A stretch of DNA of 6,519 nt from Tateyamaria sp. (GCA_018668195.1 JABITU010000059.1:1-6519), one strand, 5' to 3'. Shown: positions 1 to 6,258, counted from the stretch's first letter. Numbers and translations are program-made. Notes: generated by a model from the sequence alone, not told the origin.

Positions 1-91
1 AAGGATCGATGCCAATTGCGATCGGGCCCTGTGTAATATGTTTCGCAAATTTGGTTGCATCTTTTCCTCTTTGGACGGGCATCAAACTCAT
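1..91 (-). CDS. possible 5' end of an unidentified gene, off the left edge
   Basis: On the minus strand an open frame from ATG at 91 (second ATG at 82) reads MSLMPVQRGKDATKF and continues through ITQGPIAIGID to the window edge without a stop. A second overlapping frame starts at ATG 60, with a good AGAGG ribosome site at 66-70, but it uses rarer codons (ATA, TTA, AGG, CGA). I cannot identify either peptide and cannot decide between them. The gene would follow ttcA on the same strand. The opposite strand is also open here for about 30 codons, so this may not be coding at all. Confidence 0.22.
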   Translation of the reverse strand, partial: MSLMPVQRGKDATKFAKHITQGPIAIGIDP

Positions 92-134
92 TGAGTGACA
101 GCAATAGAGATAGTTTGTGATCGTAAGGTGCCTC

Positions 135-1004
135 TTAACAAAGCTGGGTAATATTATCAGCATTTGTTTCAAATTTGTCACTTTTTAGAGCAAGTCCCGT
201 GAAATCGAAAAGCTTTGGGTCCAGCAAATGGGAAGGGCGTGCATTCATCAGCGACCGAAACATGACCTGTCTGCGTCCGGGGCTGTTGGCCTCCCAGCCG
301 TCGAGGATCTGTTTGACCTGCTGGCGCTGTAGCCCATCCTGACTGCCGCAGAGGTCACATGGAATGATCGGATAGTTCATTGCTTGGGCGAATTTTTCGC
401 AATCGACCTCAGCGACATGGGCAAGCGGCCGATAGACAAACAGGTCGCCCTCTTCGTTGACCAGTTTGGGTGGCATCGTAGCCAGACGCCCACCATGAAA
501 GAGGTTCATGAAAAATGTCTCAAGGATGTCATCACGGTGATGTCCGAGCACTACAGCCGAGCATCCTTGCTCGCGTGCAATCCGATATAGGTTGCCGCGG
601 CGCAGTCGGGAACACAGCGCGCAAAAGGTCCGACCTGCTGGAACTTTGTCGACCACGATCGAATAGGTATCCTGATATTCGATCCTATGAGGCACGCCCA
701 TCCGTTCTAAAAATGCGGGTAGCACCGTCGCTGGAAAGCCTGGCTGCCCCTGATCAAGGTTGCAAGCAAGGATATCGACAGGCAAAAGGCCACGCCATTG
801 CAGCTCGTGTAGCACAGCGAGCAGGGTATAGCTGTCCTTGCCACCCGACAGACACACCAGCCAACGCGCGTCGGGTTCGATCATGCCATATTGCTCGATC
901 GCCTCGCGGGTGTTGCGGACGATGCGTTTACGAAGCTTCTTGAACTCGGTAGTCGAGGGTGCACCGGCAAAAAGTGGGTGAATGTCGTCTTTATCATCCA
1001 GCAT
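135..1004 (-). CDS. ttcA: tRNA 2-thiocytidine(32) synthetase TtcA
   Basis: TtcA is the cytoplasmic ATP-dependent, Fe-S-containing enzyme that converts cytidine 32 in the anticodon loop of certain tRNAs to 2-thiocytidine. The 289-residue product carries the PP-loop ATP pyrophosphatase motif SGGKDS at residues 53-58 and two CxxC motifs, CALC at 128-131 and CDLC at 216-219. In the studied family member three such cysteines ligate a 4Fe-4S cluster, matching C128, C131 and C219 here. [18 protein letters not shown] (155-172) and [10 protein letters not shown] (219-228) are also typical. The frame is open to an ATG at 1091, but I chose ATG 1004 because GAAAGG lies 8 nt upstream and family similarity starts around LFAGAP. 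Length is normal for the family. It lies about 300 bp downstream of yidD on the same strand and may have its own promoter. Confidence 0.95.
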   Translation of the reverse strand: MLDDKDDIHPLFAGAPSTTEFKKLRKRIVRNTREAIEQYGMIEPDARWLVCLSGGKDSYTLLAVLHELQWRGLLPVDILACNLDQGQPGFPATVLPAFLERMGVPHRIEYQDTYSIVVDKVPAGRTFCALCSRLRRGNLYRIAREQGCSAVVLGHHRDDILETFFMNLFHGGRLATMPPKLVNEEGDLFVYRPLAHVAEVDCEKFAQAMNYPIIPCDLCGSQDGLQRQQVKQILDGWEANSPGRRQVMFRSLMNARPSHLLDPKLFDFTGLALKSDKFETNADNITQLC

Positions 1005-1301
1005 AGTGGGAACCTTTCGAGTGACCAAGATTTCCCCATACACTACTCTGGGGGCGAACCAAAAGGGCGCAGAGTTGGCGTGGGCGCGCACTGGGCGTGA
1101 GTGACAAAGCCACGGGCGAGGCGCAGGGCGGCGTCGACTTGCACTAAGCCATTAAACTGCTCTAATCGGAAGGTGCATTTCGGGTCCACTTTAATGGGTG
1201 GATTTTGCTGTTATTCTAGAAATGCCTGCCGCAGCGTGCAGGCACTTTAGGCAGACGCTATTTGCATCGCTGTTGGCAACAACGTGTTTGAAAATACTGG
1301 A
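1005..1301. other. intergenic gap between yidD and ttcA
   Basis: This stretch of about 300 bp has no convincing gene on either strand. It holds the hairpin at 1223-1244 and the ttcA ribosome site (GAAAGG on the minus strand at 1013-1018). A weak promoter-like pair for ttcA (TTGGTT, 16 bp, TATGGG on the minus strand at about 1034-1061) can be pointed to, but it matches the consensus poorly. Confidence 0.6.
1223..1244 (-). terminator. candidate terminator hairpin after yidD
   Basis: TGCCTGC at 1223-1229 and GCAGGCA at 1238-1244 form a perfect 7-bp, GC-rich stem with an 8-nt loop, about 58 nt beyond the yidD stop. Read on the minus strand it is followed by ATTTCTAG, so the T tract is short. It may be a weak intrinsic terminator closing the rpmH-rnpA-yidD transcript, or simply a stabilising 3' hairpin. 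Confidence 0.4.
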
Positions 1302-1538
1302 TTAGGATTTGTCCTGCGGATCTGGAACAGGATCGTATCCATCGCTTCCCCATGGATGGCAGCGGCATATGCGCCGAGCCGCAAGGCATGAACCCTTTAT
1401 CGCCCCATGCTTTTCCAGTGCTTCCATTGCATAGGCGCTGCATGTTGGTTGATAGCGGCAGTTGAACCCGACCCATGGCGAAAATATCAGCCGATAGGCG
1501 CGGACTGGGATTGATACAATAAAGGCAAAGGGCGTCAT
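1302..1538 (-). CDS. yidD: membrane protein insertion efficiency factor YidD
   Basis: YidD is a small inner-membrane-associated protein thought to assist YidC-dependent insertion of membrane proteins. The 78 residues show the family signature almost throughout. An N-terminal amphipathic stretch ([15 protein letters not shown], 7-21) is followed by [13 protein letters not shown] (25-37, with the conserved cysteines), the HG at 44-45, RICRCHPWG (56-64) and GYDPVP (67-72). Length matches the usual 70-85 residues. Its ATG overlaps the rnpA stop as ATGA, which suggests translational coupling. The order rpmH-rnpA-yidD is the classic one, but yidC does not follow; the next gene is ttcA. Confidence 0.95.
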   Translation of the reverse strand: MTPFAFIVSIPVRAYRLIFSPWVGFNCRYQPTCSAYAMEALEKHGAIKGSCLAARRICRCHPWGSDGYDPVPDPQDKS

Positions 1539-1930
1539 GGGCTGCGTTGCAACGCTGCGCGCAGTTCGTTTTGCATGGCTGCGAGTTGACGGGTTGCTGT
1601 AACGCCTGACCGCCCGATCAGCACATAATCGGTGCCAGGGTTGCCAATGTAGGGCAAAACCAGCCTGGAAATTTCGCGTAAGCGCCGCTTAGCCCGGTTG
1701 CGGGCAACGGAATTCCCAACTTTTTTGGAACAAGTATATCCAACCCGGATTGGACCTTTGGACGACCTTTTGTTGATTTGCAGAATAAATCCGGGCGTTA
1801 CTACGCGTCTAGATTTGGCAGCACGCAAAAAATCGGCACGCTTTTTTAATGTCTCAAAACGCAAATGTCCCGCCGGTTGCATATCTGAACCAGCGGCTTC
1901 GCTCGTCACAGATGCCATCGGCGGGGTCAT
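1535..1930 (-). CDS. rnpA: ribonuclease P protein component
   Basis: RnpA is the basic protein subunit of RNase P. It binds the catalytic RNA and the 5' leader of precursor tRNAs during tRNA 5'-end maturation. The 131-residue product has the conserved [10 protein letters not shown] (28-37) near the start, the central beta-strand region with [14 protein letters not shown] (62-75), and the diagnostic arginine-rich RNR helix [11 protein letters not shown] (76-86). ATG 1930 was chosen because it lies 20 nt after the rpmH stop and has AAAGG 7 nt upstream. An internal Met17 would give a shorter protein that keeps the whole domain, so the first 16 residues are less certain. That ribosome site lies inside a small hairpin (see findings). 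The gene sits between rpmH and yidD in one transcript. Confidence 0.96.
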   Translation of the reverse strand: MTPPMASVTSEAAGSDMQPAGHLRFETLKKRADFLRAAKSRRVVTPGFILQINKRSSKGPIRVGYTCSKKVGNSVARNRAKRRLREISRLVLPYIGNPGTDYVLIGRSGVTATRQLAAMQNELRAALQRSP

Positions 1931-1935
1931 ATGCT

Positions 1936-1951
1936 AACCTTTGAAAAGGTT
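1936..1951 (-). promoter_or_regulatory. hairpin over the rnpA ribosome binding site
   Basis: In the mRNA, AACCTT and AAGGTT pair as a 6-bp stem around a TTCA tetraloop. The stem contains most of the rnpA Shine-Dalgarno AAAGG, and its first base is the last base of the rpmH TGA stop. A ribosome finishing rpmH would therefore disrupt it. A role in coupling or damping rnpA translation is inference. Confidence 0.35.
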
Positions 1952-2085
1952 CAGGCGCTCAGCGATTTACGGCCGTGAGCTCGACGGGCGTTAAGAATCT
2001 TGCGGCCCGCTTTTGTCGCCATGCGAGCGCGAAAGCCGTGACGGCGTTTGCGCACGAGGTTGGAAGGTTGATAAGTGCGTTTCAT
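1951..2085 (-). CDS. rpmH: 50S ribosomal protein L34
   Basis: L34 is a small, very basic protein of the large ribosomal subunit. The reverse strand translates to exactly 44 residues, beginning [18 protein letters not shown] and ending GRKSLSA, the canonical bacterial L34 sequence and length. ATG 2085 is preceded by AGGAG (plus-strand CTCCT at 2094-2098) at a spacing of 8 nt, an unusually strong ribosome site for this window and in keeping with high expression. It is the first gene of the rpmH-rnpA-yidD block, with rnpA 20 nt downstream. No DnaA-box cluster or dnaA gene is visible upstream, so this is not an origin region of the enterobacterial type. Confidence 0.98.
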   Translation of the reverse strand: MKRTYQPSNLVRKRRHGFRARMATKAGRKILNARRAHGRKSLSA

Positions 2086-2105
2086 CGCATCGGCTCCTAG
2101 TCTAT

Positions 2106-2139
2106 TGGTCGGGTAGTCCGCGGATTCGGAAACCGACCA
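2106..2139 (-). promoter_or_regulatory. structured 5' leader of rpmH
   Basis: TGGTCGG (2106-2112) pairs with CCGACCA (2133-2139) as a 7-bp stem. Inside it TCCG (2117-2120) pairs with CGGA (2127-2130), separated from the outer stem by a 4x2 internal loop. The element fills the untranslated leader between the proposed promoter and the rpmH ribosome site, 7 nt before AGGAG. Structured leaders of ribosomal protein genes can be autoregulatory; for this one that is only inference. Confidence 0.4.
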
Positions 2140-2153
2140 TGTTCAGCTTTTGG

Positions 2154-2182
2154 CATCTAAAGTGCTACCGCGGCCAAGTCAA
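2154..2182 (-). promoter_or_regulatory. candidate rpmH promoter
   Basis: Minus-strand TTGACT (2182-2177), a 17-bp spacer and TAGATG (2159-2154) form a sigma70-like promoter. The -35 matches 5 of 6 positions; the -10 is poor (3 of 6) but lies in a TTTAGATG run. Transcription would start near 2147, giving a leader of about 62 nt. Confidence 0.45.
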
Positions 2183-2275
2183 ACCCCTGATTGGCATAAT
2201 CTTGGCCCACTCAGATAAGATTTTTCACTGGCGGTCGTCTTTGTTTCATATGCCGCGGCGTCACTGTCGGTATTG

Positions 2276-2291
2276 TCACAAAGCTGTGTGA
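2276..2291. promoter_or_regulatory. 16-bp palindrome, candidate operator
   Basis: TCACAAAGCTGTGTGA is symmetric at 7 of 8 paired positions. It lies 18 bp upstream of the -35 of the proposed plus-strand promoter. Its half-sites are those of a CRP site in the opposite (everted) order, so it is not a normal CRP box. The protein that might bind it is unknown. Confidence 0.3.
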
Positions 2292-2309
2292 TAGCGATTT
2301 GTTGTACTG

Positions 2310-2339
2310 TTGAGACAGGCACTTTAGGTCAATTATAAA
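2310..2339 (+). promoter_or_regulatory. candidate promoter of the TVP38-oxidoreductase-kinase operon
   Basis: TTGAGA (2310-2315), an 18-bp spacer and TATAAA (2334-2339) match the sigma70 consensus at 5 of 6 positions each, the best promoter in the window. Transcription would begin around 2346. That leaves only about 11 nt before ATG 2357 and about 41 nt before ATG 2387, which bears on the start choice of the first gene. Confidence 0.5.
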
Positions 2340-2356
2340 TAATCGCGACCGGCGCA

Positions 2357-3109
2357 ATGGAAAAAAAGAGGCATCAGCTAAGCAATATGAACAACGCTAC
2401 CACAGGTCACAAAGCGCGGTATATTCCGCTGATCGTTATTCTTGTCGTTGCGATTATTAGTTGGATCACCTTTCGCGATCATCTCAGTTTTCAGACCCTG
2501 ACCGAGAACCGCGAGCAATTGTTGGCCTTTCGGGATGGGCATTATTGGCTGACCGCTTTCGTTTTTGTCGGATTCTATACGATCGTTGTCACCTTTTCGA
2601 TACCCGGAGCCACAATTATGACGCTGACTGGCGGGTTCTTGTTTGCAACATTTCCTGGCACCCTTCTCAACATGGTTGGAGCAACGACCGGTGCCGTTTG
2701 CATTTTCCTCGCCGTCCGTTGGGGTTTGGGCGAACGGCTTGTTGCCAAGATGGATGCAACGGCAGGCACGATCAAACGAATCAAAACAGGAATAGATCAA
2801 AACCAGTGGTCCATGTTGTTGTTGATCCGCCTCGTGCCGGCGGTACCGTTCTTTGTGGCAAACCTTTTGCCCGCACTTATCGGCGTGCCTCTGGGCCGAT
2901 TTATGATTACCACCTTTTTCGGGATCATACCGGGCGCGGTTGTTTATACCGCCGTTGGAGCGGGCCTCGGAGAAGTTTTTGACCGGGGGGAAACGCCTAA
3001 TCTCAGCATTATCTTTGAACCGCACATACTGTTGCCGATTCTGGGGCTGTGTTTTTTGGCTGCAATTCCGATTTTGATAAACACCCTGCGTAGTAAAAAA
3101 GGTTTCTGA
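2357..3109 (+). CDS. TVP38/TMEM64 (VTT/DedA-like) integral membrane protein
   Basis: This is a polytopic inner-membrane protein of the TVP38/TMEM64 (SNARE-associated/VTT) family, whose distant relatives act in lipid translocation or membrane homeostasis; the substrate here is unknown. The 250 residues show a first membrane helix at about 21-39, then the VTT core. The core has SIPGATIMTLTGGFLF (81-96), G101...GATTGA (108-113) with a following helix and RWGLG (121-125), RLVPAVPFFVANLLP (158-172), and a helix at about 181-205 ending GAGLGEVF. A last helix spans about 223-243 before a basic tail. ATG 2357 has no visible ribosome site. ATG 2387 (residue 11) also has only a distant GAGG, but it fits the promoter position better and removes a non-conserved basic stretch, so the start is uncertain. 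It ends 5 bp before the oxidoreductase gene. Confidence 0.88.
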   Translation: MEKKRHQLSNMNNATTGHKARYIPLIVILVVAIISWITFRDHLSFQTLTENREQLLAFRDGHYWLTAFVFVGFYTIVVTFSIPGATIMTLTGGFLFATFPGTLLNMVGATTGAVCIFLAVRWGLGERLVAKMDATAGTIKRIKTGIDQNQWSMLLLIRLVPAVPFFVANLLPALIGVPLGRFMITTFFGIIPGAVVYTAVGAGLGEVFDRGETPNLSIIFEPHILLPILGLCFLAAIPILINTLRSKKGF

Positions 3110-3114
3110 CAACG

Positions 3115-4533
3115 ATGAAACGGATCAAGACAGACTTGCTGGTGATAGGCGCCGGATCCGGGGGGCTTTCGGTTGCGGCAGGTGCAAGCCAGATGGGCGC
3201 GCGTGTCGTTTTGCTGGAAGGGCACAAGATGGGGGGCGACTGCCTGAACTATGGCTGTGTGCCTTCCAAGGCTCTGTTGGCCAGCGGAAAACTGGCATAC
3301 AGTCATTTGCACAGTGCAGATTTTGGCCTCACCAGTGCTGCGCCCCACGTCGATTACGCCGCTGCCAAGGATCATGTACAAGACGTGATTGCTCAAATTG
3401 CGCCGGTCGACAGCCAAGAACGGTTTGAGGGCTTTGGGGTAAACGTGATCCGGGAGTTTGGGCGCTTTATCTCGCACAGAGAGGTTCAGGCCGGCGACAC
3501 GATCATAACCGCGCGGCGCATTGTGATCGCCACAGGCTCCAGCCCGTTTGTGCCGCCTATAGCGGGCATTCAAAACGTTCCATATCTGACCAATGAAACA
3601 CTCTGGGATCTGCGCGAAAGGCCGAAACATCTGTTGATCATCGGCGGTGGGCCAATCGGAATGGAAATGGCACAGGCGCATATCCGGCTTGGTTGCAAGG
3701 TGATGGTGATCGAGGGGGGCAACGCGCTGGGCAGAGATGATCCCGAGATGGCAGCGGTGGTGTCGAATAGTCTGCGCGATGAAGGCGTGGACATTTTGGA
3801 AAATGCACAAGCCGCTCGCATCGAAGGCACTCAGGGCAAGATCACCGTACACACCAAGGATGGCCGCCGTTTTGATGGCTCGCATTTGTTAGTGGCGGCG
3901 GGGCGTAAATCCAACACGGACAGGCTGAACCTTGAGGCGGCAGGAATTGATACGACCCGCACCGGGGTCAAGGTTGACGCAGGAATGCGCAGCAGCAACC
4001 GTCGGGTCTATGTGGTGGGCGATGCCGCAGGCGGTCTGCAGTTTACCCATGTGGCGGGATATCAGGCGGGCGTTATCATTCGTTCAATGCTGTTTGGGCT
4101 GCCATCGAAGGCAAAAACGTCCCATATTCCCTGGGCAACATATACTGATCCGGAACTTGCGCAGGTTGGTATGACAGAAGCGCAGGCCCGAAAGCAACAC
4201 GGCGTCTCACTCGAAATTGTGCGGTTCCCTTACGAACACAACGATCGTGCCATTGCCGAACGCAAGACCAAGGGCCTGATCAAGGTCATGGTGAACAAAG
4301 GCAGGCCCGTCGGTGTCTCCATCGTCGGACATCAAGCGGGTGAGTTGATCACATTGTGGTCTTTGGCACTGACAAATCGCATGAAAATGAGCCAAATCGC
4401 CGCGATGGTTGCACCATATCCAACCATTGGTGAAGTTAATAAACGCGCGGCAGGAGCCTATTTCGCGCCGCGGTTGTTTGAAAGTAACACGGTAAAGCGT
4501 GTCGTGGGGCTTGTGCAACGCTGCATTCCTTGA
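3115..4533 (+). CDS. MerA-like FAD-dependent pyridine nucleotide-disulfide oxidoreductase
   Basis: This is a class I flavin disulfide reductase (lipoamide dehydrogenase/mercuric reductase superfamily), expected to be a soluble FAD homodimer using NAD(P)H. The 472 residues hold an FAD Rossmann motif GAGSGG (12-17), a redox-active pair C43/C48 in GGDCLNYGCVPSK (40-52), an NAD(P)-binding GGGPIGME (177-184), the second FAD motif VYVVGDAAGG (298-307), and the dimerisation domain from about 335. Lipoamide dehydrogenases have catalytic HPTxxE near the end; here it reads PYPTIGE (434-440), with Tyr435 in place of His, as in mercuric reductases. Unlike MerA it has no N-terminal HMA domain and no C-terminal Cys-Cys, only C470 third from the end. 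The substrate is therefore open and mercury reduction is doubtful. It lies 5 bp after the membrane protein and 12 bp before the kinase; the ribosome site is probably AAAAAAGG at 3095-3102. Confidence 0.9.
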   Translation: MKRIKTDLLVIGAGSGGLSVAAGASQMGARVVLLEGHKMGGDCLNYGCVPSKALLASGKLAYSHLHSADFGLTSAAPHVDYAAAKDHVQDVIAQIAPVDSQERFEGFGVNVIREFGRFISHREVQAGDTIITARRIVIATGSSPFVPPIAGIQNVPYLTNETLWDLRERPKHLLIIGGGPIGMEMAQAHIRLGCKVMVIEGGNALGRDDPEMAAVVSNSLRDEGVDILENAQAARIEGTQGKITVHTKDGRRFDGSHLLVAAGRKSNTDRLNLEAAGIDTTRTGVKVDAGMRSSNRRVYVVGDAAGGLQFTHVAGYQAGVIIRSMLFGLPSKAKTSHIPWATYTDPELAQVGMTEAQARKQHGVSLEIVRFPYEHNDRAIAERKTKGLIKVMVNKGRPVGVSIVGHQAGELITLWSLALTNRMKMSQIAAMVAPYPTIGEVNKRAAGAYFAPRLFESNTVKRVVGLVQRCIP

Positions 4534-4545
4534 GCAGATAGGTCC

Positions 4546-5928
4546 ATGATAAACTCGCTTTCCGGTCGCTTGCTGATCCTTACGACGATCTTTGTGATGA
4601 TGGCTGAAATCCTGATCTTTGTTCCGTCGATCGCGCGGTTCCGCGAGGAATACCTGCAAAACAAACTGGAACGGGCGCAAATCGCGTCTCTTGTGTTGCT
4701 GGCCGACGACATGCCAGATCGCGCTCTGGAGCTGGAGCTTTTGGAAAACGCAGGCGTGTTTAACGTGGTGCTGCGCCGTGACGATGTACGGCGGCTGATG
4801 TTATCGGCACCGATGGCTCGGCCGATCGACGCGACCTATGATCTGAGACAAGGAACAGCCCCTATCCTGATCCGCGATGCGATGACGCGTTTGTTGAACC
4901 CCGAAAACCAGGTAATACGCGTGATTGGCACCCCGGTGCGCGAGGCGGGCCAGCTGATCGAGGTCACGATGGACACTGGTTCTTTGCGCGTAGCCATGTT
5001 CGATTATGGGACACGAATTCTTGTTCTTTCGGCTGTGATTTCGGTGTTTACGGGATTGCTGCTGTTCGTGGCTGTACGCGCAATCCTCGTTAAACCGATC
5101 CGTGGCGTTGTCGGAAACATGCAACGCTATGCAATAGACCCCGAAGATGCACGCAGCATCATCACGCCTCGCGCGCGCGTAACCGAGCTACGAGAGGCTG
5201 AGGAGGCGCTACGAAGCTTACAAACAGAACTGATTCAGGCGTTGCGCCAAAAAGAGCGGTTGGCGCAATTGGGCGCTGCGGTATCAAAAGTCAGCCATGA
5301 TCTGCGCAATATCATGACATCGGCTCAGCTGTTTACAGACAGGATCGAAATGTCAGAGGATCCGCAGGTCCGGCGGATGGCACCTAAGCTGGTGAGTTCG
5401 ATTAAGCGGGCGGTGCATTTGTGTGAAAGCACTCTTGCTTTTGGCAAGGCCGAAGAACCAAGCCCGACACTGACGCTGACAACGCTGGACCAGTTGATTG
5501 GCGATATTCTGGACAGTGAACGTCTAGCCGTGGGTGATTATGACCTGAGCCTGAGCGAAAGTATTCCCCCGATGTTGACCCTGCGGGCTGATCCCGAGCA
5601 ACTTTATCGCATAATCTTGAATCTTGTACGCAATGCCCGACAGGCGATCATTGCGAGCGGCAACCCAGGGTCGGTTAACGTGTCGGCCTATGAAGACCAA
5701 GAAAATTGGTGGGTCGAAGTAGCCGATACGGGACCGGGCCTGCCTGCCAAGGCACAAGAGCATCTGTTCATACCATTCCAGGGAGGTGTTCGACATGGGG
5801 GCACAGGGTTAGGCCTTGCTATTGCGGCCGAACTGGTGCGTGGACATGACGGGATACTACAATTAGACCGAACAGGGCCGGGTGGAACAGTGTTTTCGAT
5901 CCAATTACCTAAGGGCAGTTGCATTTGA
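4546..5928 (+). CDS. membrane-bound HAMP sensor histidine kinase
   Basis: This two-component sensor kinase should autophosphorylate on His and pass the phosphate to a response regulator. The 460 residues run as follows: membrane helix 8-29, an extracytoplasmic sensor region of about 125 residues (30-155) with no recognised fold, helix 156-178, and HAMP linker about 179-225. A short coiled coil follows, then the dimerisation helix with phospho-acceptor H251 in VSHDLRN (249-255), and the HATPase domain. The ATPase domain has an N box LNLVRNARQAI (N359, N363), G1 DTGPGLP (394-400), an F box around LFIPF (407-411) and G2 GTGLGLAIA (419-427), so all catalytic boxes are intact. ATG 4546 begins the first membrane helix directly; the ribosome site is weak (ATAGG in the 12-bp gap after the oxidoreductase). 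No response regulator is adjacent. The signal sensed is unknown. Confidence 0.93.
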   Translation: MINSLSGRLLILTTIFVMMAEILIFVPSIARFREEYLQNKLERAQIASLVLLADDMPDRALELELLENAGVFNVVLRRDDVRRLMLSAPMARPIDATYDLRQGTAPILIRDAMTRLLNPENQVIRVIGTPVREAGQLIEVTMDTGSLRVAMFDYGTRILVLSAVISVFTGLLLFVAVRAILVKPIRGVVGNMQRYAIDPEDARSIITPRARVTELREAEEALRSLQTELIQALRQKERLAQLGAAVSKVSHDLRNIMTSAQLFTDRIEMSEDPQVRRMAPKLVSSIKRAVHLCESTLAFGKAEEPSPTLTLTTLDQLIGDILDSERLAVGDYDLSLSESIPPMLTLRADPEQLYRIILNLVRNARQAIIASGNPGSVNVSAYEDQENWWVEVADTGPGLPAKAQEHLFIPFQGGVRHGGTGLGLAIAAELVRGHDGILQLDRTGPGGTVFSIQLPKGSCI

Positions 5929-5958
5929 ACTTGCGTGGACGATTGCACCGATTGGCTC

Positions 5959-5987
5959 TTGCAAAGCAGTGGCCTCGGGACTAAACC
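5959..5987 (+). promoter_or_regulatory. candidate promoter of tRNA-Arg
   Basis: TTGCAA (5959-5964), a 17-bp spacer and TAAACC (5982-5987) lie so that transcription would start a few bases before the mature tRNA end. The -10 matches only 3 of 6 positions, so read-through from the kinase gene, 68 bp upstream, is an alternative. Confidence 0.3.
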
Positions 5988-5996
5988 GCACAACGT

Positions 5997-6073
5997 GGAC
6001 CGATAGCTCAGCTGGATAGAGTACCTGACTACGAATCAGGGGGTCGGGGGTTCGAATCCTCCTCGGTCCGCCA
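5997..6073 (+). tRNA. tRNA-Arg, anticodon ACG
   Basis: A complete cloverleaf can be folded. The acceptor stem is GGACCGA (5997-6003) with TCGGTCC (6063-6069). The D arm begins at 6006, the anticodon stem is CCTGA (6024-6028) with TCAGG (6036-6040), and the T arm is GGGGG (6046-6050), TTCGAAT and CCTCC (6058-6062). Discriminator G and an encoded CCA end at 6073. The loop CTACGAA gives anticodon ACG (6031-6033), read as inosine-CG for CGU, CGC and CGA arginine codons after deamination. Position 32 is C (6029), the kind of base TtcA thiolates. The 3' end faces the AT-richer, recombinase-bearing DNA on the right. Confidence 0.98.
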
Positions 6074-6119
6074 CTGATTTCCCCCATATCCCACAGCTTC
6101 ACATAACTGGCTGTAATAC

Positions 6120-6145
6120 TTGTTATTTCAGGTTGTTATTTTCAG
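6120..6145 (+). repeat. short tandem direct repeat TTGTTATTT(T)CAG
   Basis: TTGTTATTTCAG at 6120-6131 is followed almost at once by TTGTTATTTTCAG at 6133-6145, differing by one extra T. It lies 47 bp after the tRNA 3' end. It could be an arm site for a recombination protein or simple AT-rich drift. Confidence 0.5.
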
Positions 6146-6170
6146 ATTTTTGATCTGAGGATTTTCTTTC
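6142..6170 (+). terminator. weak terminator candidate downstream of tRNA-Arg
   Basis: TCAGAT (6142-6147) pairs with ATCTGA (6153-6158) around a 5-nt loop and is followed by GG and ATTTTCTTTC. The stem is short and AT-rich, so it is a weak candidate for ending tRNA transcription about 70 bp past the CCA. Confidence 0.3.
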
Positions 6171-6228
6171 GCGCGGTAATTGCGCCGTTTCAATCGTTTC
6201 CTCAGAGGCGCTATTTCGGCAGCACGAG

Positions 6229-6258
6229 TTTCCCTGTTTTTTGCAATTAACAGGGAAA
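6229..6258. repeat. 10-bp perfect inverted repeat built from the iteron
   Basis: TTTCCCTGTT (6229-6238) and AACAGGGAAA (6249-6258) are perfect reverse complements separated by 10 bp. One arm is the only inverted copy of the AACAGGGAA motif and the other is its first direct copy. It may be a protein-binding site, or a hairpin that ends leftward transcription leaving the recombinase gene. Confidence 0.75.

Noticed and set aside
1005..1091. Upstream extension of ttcA to ATG 1091 (29 extra residues)
   Set aside because: The extra residues match nothing in the TtcA family, and ATG 1004 has a proper ribosome site.
2013..2291. Plus-strand 92-codon frame opposite rpmH
   Set aside because: It overlaps L34 and its leader on the other strand, has no family resemblance and no ribosome site.
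1951..2356. Possible replication origin because rpmH/rnpA flank dnaA in some bacteria
   Set aside because: No DnaA-box cluster (TTATCCACA-like) or dnaA is seen, and this linkage is not expected in alphaproteobacteria.
2378..3885. Long minus-strand frames (2378-3112 and 2944-3885) antisense to the membrane protein and reductase genes
   Set aside because: They have no recognisable family, are rich in Cys, His and Arg as is typical of shadow frames, and lie opposite two genes with clear domains.
5905..6102. Minus-strand open frame containing PRRIRTPDPLIRSQVLYPAEL
   Set aside because: This is the well-known false protein produced by translating the antisense strand of a tRNA gene; the tRNA-Arg accounts for it fully.
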